Assembly: GCA_959598545.1 (NCBI GenBank)
Contig: CAUGFC010000009.1
Location: 1 to 29,839 of the forward strand
Length of the DNA: 29,839 nucleotides
DNA from: an uncultured Olsenella sp.
GTDB taxonomy: Bacteria; Actinomycetota; Coriobacteriia; Coriobacteriales; Atopobiaceae
Reading direction: 5' to 3'
Shown: one piece after another, positions 23,262-29,839 of the stretch
How the letters are laid out: each line of letters begins with the position of its first letter
Position numbering within the stretch: position 1 is the first letter of the stretch
The notes under the pieces: model-generated
The model's database searches: none
Told to the model about the DNA's origin: nothing
What the model saw: only the letters and a program-made list of their open reading frames with translations
Translations under genes and position numbers: made by a program

Positions 23262-24341
23262 ATGTCGATGTCCGACGACCTCAAGGCGATCGAGGCCCAG
23301 TTCCAGGAGGGCCTGGCCGCCGCCGAGACCATGGAGGCCCTCGAGGCCCTGCGCGTGAGCTATCTGGGCAAGAAGGGTCAGCTCACGGCCATCATGCGCT
23401 CGATGGGTCAGGTGCCGCCCGAGGAGCGCCCGGCCATGGGCCAGCTCGCCAACACCGTCCGCGCCACCGTGGACGCCGCGCTCAAGGCGCGCAAGGAGGA
23501 GCTCTCCGCCGCGCTGCTGGAGCAGAAGATGGCCGCCGACGCCGTTGACGTCACGCTGCCGGGCCGTCGCCTGAGCTCCGGCACCCAGCACCTCATCAAC
23601 CAGATCCGCGAGGAGATCGAGGACATCTTCTGCGGTCTGGGCTACACAGTTGAGGACGGCCCCTACGTGGAGAGCACCTGGTACAACTTCACCGCGCTCA
23701 ACGCCCCGGAGGACCACCCCAGCCGCTCCGCAAAGGACACCTTCTACGTGGTGGACAACGCGCCGGGCACGATGCTCCACGCCGAGGAGACCAACGTCCA
23801 GGGCGAGTCTGACATTCTCCTGCGCACCCAGACCTCCGGCGTCCAGGTGCACGTCATGGAGAACAAGAAGCCGCCCATCTACATGATCTGCCCGGGCACG
23901 GTCTTCCGCCCGGACACGGCCGACGCCAACCACCTGCCGCAGTTCACGCAGGTCGAGGGCCTCGTCGTGGACGAGGGCATCACCTTCGGTGACCTCAAGG
24001 GCACGCTCGACTACTTCACGCGCGAGATCTTTGGCAAGGACCGCGCCACGCGCTACCGCCCGCACTTCTTCCCGTTCACCGAGCCCAGCTGCGAGGTCGA
24101 CGTCTCCTGCGGCGTCTGCGGCGGCAAGGGCTGCCGCTTCTGCAAGAACACCGGCTGGCTGGAGATCCTGGGTGCCGGCATGGTTGACCCCAACGTCTTT
24201 GAGTTCTGCGGCATTGACCCCGAGAAGTACACGGGCTTTGCCTTTGGCATCGGCGTCGAGCGCGTGGCGGCCCTGCGCTACGACCTGCCCGACCTGCGCA
24301 TGCTCATGACCGGTGACATGCGCTTCCTGAGGCAGTTCTAG
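23262..24341 (+). CDS. pheS: Phenylalanyl-tRNA synthetase alpha subunit
   Basis: The protein has 359 residues from ATG 23262, behind AGAAGGG; a second in-frame ATG at 23268 is possible. It charges tRNA-Phe as part of the alpha2-beta2 enzyme in the cytosol. The N-terminal coiled coil (residues about 1-90) leads to the class II catalytic core: motif 1 around GRRLSSGTQHLINQIREEIEDIF, motif 2 HVMENKKPPIYMICPGTVFRPD, and motif 3 FGIGVERVAALRY. A Cys-rich insert (CGVCGGKGCRFC) precedes GWLEILGAGMVDPNVFEFCG and looks like a small metal-binding knuckle, as in several anaerobe PheS proteins. It is controlled by the T-box upstream and followed 46 bp later by pheT. Confidence 0.98.
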   Translation: MSMSDDLKAIEAQFQEGLAAAETMEALEALRVSYLGKKGQLTAIMRSMGQVPPEERPAMGQLANTVRATVDAALKARKEELSAALLEQKMAADAVDVTLPGRRLSSGTQHLINQIREEIEDIFCGLGYTVEDGPYVESTWYNFTALNAPEDHPSRSAKDTFYVVDNAPGTMLHAEETNVQGESDILLRTQTSGVQVHVMENKKPPIYMICPGTVFRPDTADANHLPQFTQVEGLVVDEGITFGDLKGTLDYFTREIFGKDRATRYRPHFFPFTEPSCEVDVSCGVCGGKGCRFCKNTGWLEILGAGMVDPNVFEFCGIDPEKYTGFAFGIGVERVAALRYDLPDLRMLMTGDMRFLRQF

Positions 24342-24387
24342 GGTCCGCCCCAACCGTCTGATCTGATCGCGCGAGAAGGAGAAGAAC

Positions 24388-26853
24388 ATGCGCGTCTCAT
24401 ATGAGTGGCTCAAGAGCATGGTCGACGTGCCGGCGGACCCCGCCGAGCTCGTGGCCGAGTTCACCCGCACCGGCACCGAGGTCGAGGCCGTGGAGAAGGT
24501 CGGTGCCAACCTCGAGCACGTGGTCACGGCCCAGGTCGTGAGCAAGAAGCCCCACCCCGACTCCGACCACATGTGGCTCTGCCAGGTCTCGGTGGGCGAC
24601 AAGAACGTGGATGAGAACGGCAACCCCGTTCCCCTGCAGATCGTCTGCGGCGCCCAGAACTTCAACGAGGGTGACCACATCGTGACCGCCATGATCGGCG
24701 CGGTGCTGCCCGGTGACTTCAAGATCAAGAAGAGCAAGCTGCGCGGCGTCGAGTCCTGCGGCATGAACTGCTCGGCCCGCGAGCTGGGCCTGGGCGCCGA
24801 CCACGAGGGCATCATGATCCTGCCCGAGGACGCCCCGGTAGGCATGGACTTCACCGACTACCTCGGCATGTCCGACACCGTGATCGACTGCGAGATCACG
24901 CCCAACCGTCCCGACTGCCTCTCCATGACCGGCATGGCGGTCGAGGTCGCGGCCATCCTCGACGAGGACACCCACATCAAGCTGCCCGCCGTGAAGGTCG
25001 AGCAGGGCCCGAACGCCGCCGACCTCGTTGACGTGACGATCGACGACCCTGAGCTCTGCCCGCGCTACACCGCGCGCGTGGTCCGCAACGTGAAGATCGG
25101 CCCCTCGCCCGAGTGGCTCGCCCAGCGCGTGGCCGCCGCCGGCGGGCGCTCGATCAACAACGTCGTGGACGTGACCAACTACGTGATGTACCTCACTGGC
25201 CAGCCGCTCCACGCCTTCGACCTGGGTAAGCTCACCGAGCGCGACGGACGCCGCCACATCGTGGTCCGCGCCGCAAAGGACGGCGAGAAGCTCGTGACGC
25301 TCGACGGCCAGGAGCGCACCCTCACGCACGACATGTGCCTCATCACCGATGACGGCGCGACCCCGATCGCGCTTGCCGGCGTCATGGGCGGCCTCGACTC
25401 CGAGATCACGGAGGAGACCGTCGACGTCCTTCTCGAGAGCGCGAACTTCTCCTCCGGCCACACGTCCCGCACCTCGCGCAACCTCGATCTCATGAGCGAG
25501 GCCTCCATCCGCTACGAGCGCAAGGTCGACGGCTCCAACTGCGCCAACGTGGCCGAGATCGCGGCGGCGCTCTTCGAGGAGTGCTGCGGCGCCGAGGTCT
25601 GCCCGGGCATCGTGGACGTCTACCCCGGCGAGGCCGACGACGCCCCCGCCCAGATCACCCTGCGCCCGAGCCGCGCCCGCCTCATCGGCGGCGCCGACAT
25701 CCCCGAGGAGTTCATGGCTGGGCGTCTGCGCCGCCTGGGCTGCACGGTGGAGAAGGCCGGCGAGGACGCCCTGGCCGTGACCGCTCCCACCAACCGTCCC
25801 GACCTCACCCGCGAGGTCGACCTCATCGAGGAGGTCGTGCGCCTCTGGGGCGAGGGCGACATCGAGGCTACCCTGCCCGCCGCGAAGAACCACGCCGGCG
25901 GCCTCACCGTCGAGCAGCGCCGCGTCCGCAAGATCGGTGCCGTGCTGCGCGCCTGCGGCCTCTCCGAGACCTCCACGTACAACTTCGCCGCGCCCGACGA
26001 CCTCGCCCGTCTCGGCATCCCCGACGTGGGCCGCGGCGTGCCCGTGAAGATCATCCGCCCGCTCGTGGCCGAGCAGTCCGAGATGCGCCGCTCCATGCTG
26101 CCGGGTCTGCTCCGCTCCGTGGCCTACAACCTCGACCACGGTGTGGCCAACGTCGCGCTCTACGAGATCGGTCGCGTCTTCTTTGGCCACGAGAACAAGA
26201 GCCTGCCCGACGAGCCGTGCTACGTCTGCGGCGTCCTGTGCGGCAAGCGCGCAGACGATGCCTGGAACCAGCGCTTCGCCGAGTACGACTTTTTCGACGC
26301 CAAGGGCGTGGTGGAGGAGCTGCTGGACGCCCTGCGCGTGACCAAGGTCCGCTTCAAGGCGGCCGACCCCGAGCAGTACCCGTGGCTCCAGCCGGGCCGC
26401 GCCGCCGAGGTCCTGGCCCGCGGCGAGGTCATCGGCTGGGTGGGTAACGTCCACCCGCGCGGCCTCAAGGCGCTCTCCGTGGACGCCCCCGTGGTGGCCT
26501 TCGAGCTCTCCCAGGCGGCGCTGCTGCGCCTGGCTGCCGACCAGCTGCCCTACGAGGACGTGCCCACGCTGCCTGGCGTTGACGTTGACCTGGCCATCGT
26601 CGTGGACGAGTCCGTGACCTGCGAGACCCTCATGCAGCGCATTTCCTCGGCTGGCGGTAAGCTCCTCTCCGACGTCCGTCTCTTCGACGTCTATCGCGAC
26701 GACGAGCGCGTGGGCAAGGGCAAGAAGTCCATGGCCTTCTCGCTCACCTATCGCGCGGCCGACCGCACCCTCACCTCCGACGAGGTGGAGAAGGCTCACT
26801 CCAAGCTCGTGACCAAGGTCTGCAAGGCCACCGGCGGCGAGGTCCGCAGCTAG
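24388..26853 (+). CDS. pheT: Phenylalanyl-tRNA synthetase beta subunit
   Basis: The protein has 821 residues from ATG 24388, behind AAGGAG. In order it shows the EMAP/tRNA-binding OB domain (about 40-150, VVTAQVVSKKPHPDSDHMWLCQV to SKLRGVESCGM), the B3/B4 editing domain (GGRSINNVVDVTNYVMY to GVMGG), the B5 domain (ITLRPSRARLIGG to FMAGRLRRLGC, then VTAPTNRPDLTREVDLIEEVVRLWG) and the C-terminal FDX-ACB anticodon-binding domain (PGVDVDLAIVVDE to SMAFSLTYRAADRTLTSDEV). Editing of mischarged Tyr-tRNA-Phe is expected. Length is normal for the bacterial protein. It is cotranscribed with pheS. Confidence 0.98.
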   Translation: MRVSYEWLKSMVDVPADPAELVAEFTRTGTEVEAVEKVGANLEHVVTAQVVSKKPHPDSDHMWLCQVSVGDKNVDENGNPVPLQIVCGAQNFNEGDHIVTAMIGAVLPGDFKIKKSKLRGVESCGMNCSARELGLGADHEGIMILPEDAPVGMDFTDYLGMSDTVIDCEITPNRPDCLSMTGMAVEVAAILDEDTHIKLPAVKVEQGPNAADLVDVTIDDPELCPRYTARVVRNVKIGPSPEWLAQRVAAAGGRSINNVVDVTNYVMYLTGQPLHAFDLGKLTERDGRRHIVVRAAKDGEKLVTLDGQERTLTHDMCLITDDGATPIALAGVMGGLDSEITEETVDVLLESANFSSGHTSRTSRNLDLMSEASIRYERKVDGSNCANVAEIAAALFEECCGAEVCPGIVDVYPGEADDAPAQITLRPSRARLIGGADIPEEFMAGRLRRLGCTVEKAGEDALAVTAPTNRPDLTREVDLIEEVVRLWGEGDIEATLPAAKNHAGGLTVEQRRVRKIGAVLRACGLSETSTYNFAAPDDLARLGIPDVGRGVPVKIIRPLVAEQSEMRRSMLPGLLRSVAYNLDHGVANVALYEIGRVFFGHENKSLPDEPCYVCGVLCGKRADDAWNQRFAEYDFFDAKGVVEELLDALRVTKVRFKAADPEQYPWLQPGRAAEVLARGEVIGWVGNVHPRGLKALSVDAPVVAFELSQAALLRLAADQLPYEDVPTLPGVDVDLAIVVDESVTCETLMQRISSAGGKLLSDVRLFDVYRDDERVGKGKKSMAFSLTYRAADRTLTSDEVEKAHSKLVTKVCKATGGEVRS

Positions 26854-26890
26854 CCGCGCGTTCTTCTCGCCCGCTTCTTCGCCTCTTCTG

Positions 26891-26958
26891 CTCAGGTGGA
26901 CCTTTCGGACGTTTCTGTGCCCGGACCGAGCCGGAAACGTCCGTCTGGTCCACCTGAG
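26891..26958. repeat. 68-bp palindromic repeat, copy 3
   Basis: This is the best preserved copy: CTCAGGTGGAC pairs with GTCCACCTGAG, and CGGACGTTT with AAACGTCCG. It lies between pheT and the phospholipase-C-like gene. The middle differs from copies 1 and 2 (GTGCCCGGACC instead of CTCGCC), but the total length is the same. Confidence 0.88.
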
Positions 26959-26996
26959 TTTTCCGATGGCGGCAACCTGCCGAAGATCTCGCGTGA

Positions 26997-27002
26997 TAGG
27001 AT
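26997..27002 (+). promoter_or_regulatory. Candidate -10 giving a leaderless transcript
   Basis: TAGGAT ends 7 nt before ATG 27010, so transcription would start at or next to the start codon. Leaderless mRNAs are common in actinobacteria, and no good ribosome-binding site is present for this gene. Confidence 0.35.
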
Positions 27003-27009
27003 GGGTGCC

Positions 27010-27669
27010 ATGCCGAGCTGGAACATACATACCGCGCACGTGGAGCGGCTCCTCCGCGAGGAGGGGGCCGAGGCCCTGGGCATCACCGACGTCAACGCCT
27101 TCCTTCTGGGCAACTTCGTGCCGGACATCTACGTGGGCTACATGGTGCCCAACCCGAGCGTCCGCATCGACTACAAGCTCACGCACCTCGCGCTGCGAGA
27201 GCACATCCCCCTGCCGCGCTACGACGACTTCTGGCGCTTCTACGTCGCGCGGCAGGACCGGGTCACCGACCTCGTCCGCGGCGTGTGGTCGCATCTCGTG
27301 GCGGACCATATCTACAACGCTCATACCCGCGCCTACCTGGGATCGATTGGCGTCAAGCCCGGCGAGTGCGCCCGCGTGGGCAAGCAGGCGGACTTTGCCC
27401 TCTTTGGGCGCACGCTCGACATCTCCATGACGCCGCACGTCGACGACGCGCTGCTCGCTCAGTGCGAGGCGTTCCCCATGTACTCGATTGCCGAGAAGGA
27501 CGTGCGGGCCGCCGTGGAAGTCGCGCGCGCCATCGTGGAGAGGAACCAGGCCGAGCACGTGGACGGCGAGCCGTCGTACCAGCTGCTCAGCGCGGAGTTC
27601 TTCGAGACGGCGCGCAGGGAGGCACACGACACCATCGCCACCGGCCTCAGGGCCTGCAGGGGGTTCTAG
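27010..27669 (+). CDS. Zinc-dependent phospholipase C-like protein
   Basis: The protein has 219 residues if started at ATG 27010 (MPSWNIHTAH); ATG 27001 would add three residues. W4, H7 and H10 at the N terminus, D39 in GNFVPDIYVGY, H59 in KLTHLAL and H95-x3-D99-H100 in WSHLVADHIYN are placed like metal ligands of the zinc phospholipase C / S1-P1 nuclease fold. There is no signal peptide, so an extracellular lipase role is not supported. It may be a cytosolic metal-dependent hydrolase of unknown substrate. It is separated from pheT by a 68-bp palindromic repeat and is convergent with pgi. Confidence 0.72.
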   Translation: MPSWNIHTAHVERLLREEGAEALGITDVNAFLLGNFVPDIYVGYMVPNPSVRIDYKLTHLALREHIPLPRYDDFWRFYVARQDRVTDLVRGVWSHLVADHIYNAHTRAYLGSIGVKPGECARVGKQADFALFGRTLDISMTPHVDDALLAQCEAFPMYSIAEKDVRAAVEVARAIVERNQAEHVDGEPSYQLLSAEFFETARREAHDTIATGLRACRGF

Positions 27670-27764
27670 GCGTCCTCGCGTCCCGTCTGACGCATGGTCC
27701 CCATGAGTAGACCGGCCAGACCACGCGGGCCCGGCCGGCCGGGGAAGGGGAAGCGCTCTGCCGG

Positions 27765-29051
27765 CTACCGGCCAAGCGTCCTGAACATGAGCTGCTTGTA
27801 CGCCTCGACGCCAGGCTGGTCGAAGGGATTGACGTCGAGAAGCTCGGCGGAGAGGTAGCACGAGAACATGAAGAAGTAGAAGAGGCGCCCCAGGTGCTCC
27901 TCGTCGACGCGGTCGAGCTCGATGGTGGGGCAGGGGAGCGCTCTCGCGTGCGCGGCGCGCGAGGCGGCGAAGCTGGCCTTGTTGACGTCCCAGAAGTCGA
28001 CGCCGTCGAGGTAGCCGAAGCGGTCGTCGATGTCCTGCCCGCCCAGGATGAGGGAGTCCTCCGTGCCGGGCTCGAGCACGTCGAGGAAGGTCTCCATGAT
28101 CTGGGGCGTGCCGTCCTGCACGTACTGGCCCAGGCTGTGGAGCTCCTCGGAGTACTCCGCGGAGGCCGGGAAGAGCCCGCGGCCGCCCTTGCCCTCGCTC
28201 TCGCCAAAGAGCTGCTCGTACCACTTGGAGAGCCAGCGGAAGCGGGGCTCGAAGAAGCTCAGGAGCTCGATGCGCAGCCCTGCGTCCCAGGCGAGCCTGC
28301 GGACGAGCGCATAGCGCCAGGCGGGGTTGGACGCCGGGTCGGCCGCGCCGTCGCGCAGCAGCGCCTCCTCGGCGCGCCCTCCGGCCGCGAGGGCGCGGAC
28401 GTCGACGCCGGCGAAAGCCAGGGGCAGCAGGTGCACCTCAGTGAGCGCGGTGTAGCGCCCGCCGACCGGCTCGGGGAAGGTCGTGAACGTGTAGCCGTGG
28501 GCGCGGCAGAGGTCATCGAGGTGCGAGCCGGGCGTCCCGCAGCAGACGACGCGCGCCGCGGCGTCCTTCTCGCCATGGCGCGCGACGAGCCACTGGCGCA
28601 GCAGCCGGAAGGACGACCCGGGCTCCAGCGTCTCGAAGTTCTTGGCCACGCAGTCGATGACGACCTCGCGGCCCTCGAGGTCGTCGAGGACGCGCCGCAG
28701 CTCGAAGGCGGAGAGGGTGTTGCCCGCGTATACCACGCGGTGCGTCCCGTCGAGCGAGCCGTCGCGCGCGCCCAGCGCGGCGAGGGTCGCACGGGCCGCG
28801 TTGTTAGAGCCGCCGACGCCGATAAGGACGAGGGTGTCCGCCTTTTCGCGCAGGCGCGCGGCAAGGCGCTCGACCTGGTCGATTCTCTCGTCCGAGGCCC
28901 AGTCGTCCACGTGGAGCCAGCCGAGCGAGTCGACGTGGCGCTCCTCGCCGGCCTGACAGCGCGCGAGCACGTCGGCATGGGCGGCCGAGGCCCGGGTGAC
29001 CTCGTCGGAGGTCACCCGGGCGCCGAGGTACGTCTCGTCGAGCCGTAGCAT
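27765..29051 (-). CDS. pgi: Glucose-6-phosphate isomerase
   Basis: The protein has 428 residues from ATG 29051, only 9 bp after the stop of the upstream racemase gene and without a strong binding site. It interconverts glucose-6-P and fructose-6-P in glycolysis. Family features include LIGVGGSNNAARA (phosphate binding, near 76-88), FPEPVGGRYTALTEVHLLPLA (a variant of the GGRFSVLS segment), EYSEELHSLGQYVQDG (active-site Glu and His region) and the C-terminal QPGVEAYKQLMFRTLG with the catalytic Lys. Length is close to the short Firmicutes type (about 445-450). It may be cotranscribed with the LarA-type gene. Confidence 0.93.
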   Translation of the reverse strand: MLRLDETYLGARVTSDEVTRASAAHADVLARCQAGEERHVDSLGWLHVDDWASDERIDQVERLAARLREKADTLVLIGVGGSNNAARATLAALGARDGSLDGTHRVVYAGNTLSAFELRRVLDDLEGREVVIDCVAKNFETLEPGSSFRLLRQWLVARHGEKDAAARVVCCGTPGSHLDDLCRAHGYTFTTFPEPVGGRYTALTEVHLLPLAFAGVDVRALAAGGRAEEALLRDGAADPASNPAWRYALVRRLAWDAGLRIELLSFFEPRFRWLSKWYEQLFGESEGKGGRGLFPASAEYSEELHSLGQYVQDGTPQIMETFLDVLEPGTEDSLILGGQDIDDRFGYLDGVDFWDVNKASFAASRAAHARALPCPTIELDRVDEEHLGRLFYFFMFSCYLSAELLDVNPFDQPGVEAYKQLMFRTLGR

Positions 29052-29060
29052 CCGTCGCGC

Positions 29061-29839
29061 CTAGCAGCCGCAGGGGTGCGCGGGGGCGTCGTCGCGGAAG
29101 TGGCTGTTCTGGGACGGGTCCTTCATGCAGAGGTGCGGCACGGCGCGGTTGTAGGCGTGCGGCAGCGCCAGGATGTTGGGATTGCCGTCGGTGAACTTGC
29201 GCGTGGCGTCCGCGATGGCCTCCTCGAAGGTCGGGCGGGTCTTGAGGCCCATGGTGCGGGCGATGCCGGGCTTCTGCGCGCCCACGATGTAGGTGGCGCT
29301 GAGGTACTTCTCGGCAAGGTTGCCGCAGGTCATCATGCTGAAGCCGTGGAACGGGTGGAAGGCGTTGGCAAAGCGGTACTTGCGGATGTACTCCTCGTTG
29401 GTGGCGAAGTACTCGCCGTACTAGATCATCTCGACGAGGGTGTTCATCTTGTCAGACTGCCAGAGCTCCCACTGCTCGCGCAGGTACGGCCAGCGCTCGT
29501 CGTGGAACCAGCCGTTGCAGTAGCTCGCGATGACAAAGACGCAGTGGTCGGAGAGGATGCGCTTGTGACGGATAACCTGAGCGGAGACGGCCTGCATCAT
29601 CTGGATGGGGTTGGTGCCCATGCCGTCGCCGTAGTGGAAGTTGGTGGGCATGCCCATGACCACGATGTCGTACTTCTTCTCGGCCCAGTGCACGTAGGTG
29701 CGCTTGTCGGCGACCGCCCAGCTGACGGGCTGCATCTCGGCGGCGTAGCCGGAGAAGATGGCGATCTGGCGGCTCCAGGTGTCGAGCACCGCGTCGCAGC
29801 AGAAGAACTTCTTGCCCATCTTCTCTTCCATGAACATGC
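29061..29839 (-). pseudogene. LarA-type (DUF2088) racemase gene interrupted by an amber codon, 5' end outside window
   Basis: The minus strand is open from the right window edge to TAG at 29423-29421. It continues in the same frame, without another stop, to TAG at 29063-29061. Both halves read as one protein: MGMPTNFHYGDGMGTNPIQMMQ and IASYCNGWFHDERWPYL before the stop; YGEYFATNEEYIRKYRFANAFHPFHGF and GNLAEKYLSATYIVG after it. This resembles nickel-dependent lactate racemase (LarA/DUF2088) proteins, which epimerise 2-hydroxyacids. No frameshift or deletion accompanies the stop. It may be a recent nonsense mutation, a sequencing error or readthrough. An internal start at ATG 29336 would give only a 91-residue fragment ending in HPCGC. 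No lar maturation genes are visible here. Confidence 0.72.

Noticed and set aside
27670..27764. Terminator between the phospholipase-C-like gene and pgi
   Set aside because: A CCGGCC/GGCCGG pairing is possible (27712-27717 with 27733-27738), but there is no T-run on either strand.
24397..28224. Very long minus-strand open frame across pheT and beyond
   Set aside because: It is antisense to pheT and the next gene and spans two transcription units and a repeat. The composition is low-complexity and no domain is recognisable.

Overview
The window looks like a chromosomal segment of a strictly anaerobic, high-GC actinobacterium of the class Coriobacteriia, most likely the Olsenella/Atopobium/Collinsella group. 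The evidence is the high GC content with strong C/G third-position bias, an oxygen-sensitive [FeFe] hydrogenase, a T-box leader on pheST and a LarA-type racemase. The genus is an inference; no rRNA is present.

Layout. 1-545: 5'-proximal part of a lipoprotein gene on the minus strand. 805-4349: two overlapping genes for an [FeFe] hydrogenase and a flavin/FeS NAD(P)H partner. 4419-11646: three minus-strand genes for a superfamily II helicase, a BrxD-like ATPase and a TerB-domain protein. Together these match the composition of the Shango anti-phage system (sngC, sngB, sngA). A plus-strand insert with a RelB/DinJ-PIN toxin-antitoxin pair and a lipoprotein separates the helicase from the other two. 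11647-11945: AT-rich spacer holding a MITE-like element. 11946-15715: yaaA, a spermidine-synthase-like protein and htpG. 15851-19998: MoxR ATPase plus a single 1049-residue polypeptide joining a DUF58 domain to a membrane transglutaminase. 20143-21465: a secreted or anchored lipase-like protein. 21502-22638: an AbiEi-like protein with a DUF559/PD-(D/E)xK-like C-terminal domain. 22942-26853: T-box-controlled pheS-pheT. 27010-27669: a zinc-phospholipase-C-like protein. 27765-29051: pgi. 29061-29839: a LarA-type racemase gene broken by an in-frame amber codon and running off the window.

Unexplained structure is the most interesting part. There are two long palindromes with unrelated but self-complementary arms around a shared core; one is embedded in frame in the helicase gene. 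There are three 68-bp palindromic repeats of identical length, one of which supplies the C-terminal codons of the AbiEi-like gene. There is a 226-bp MITE-like element whose two ends each carry paired 21-bp units at 40-bp spacing. Finally, the gapped motif GGCGAGAANNNC occurs about 26 times on both strands, far above what base composition predicts. These were found by eye and need a genome-wide count.

Functionally, the window mixes fermentative redox metabolism (hydrogenase, pgi, LarA), housekeeping (pheST, htpG, yaaA) and defence or accessory genes (Shango-like set, toxin-antitoxin, AbiEi-like nuclease).
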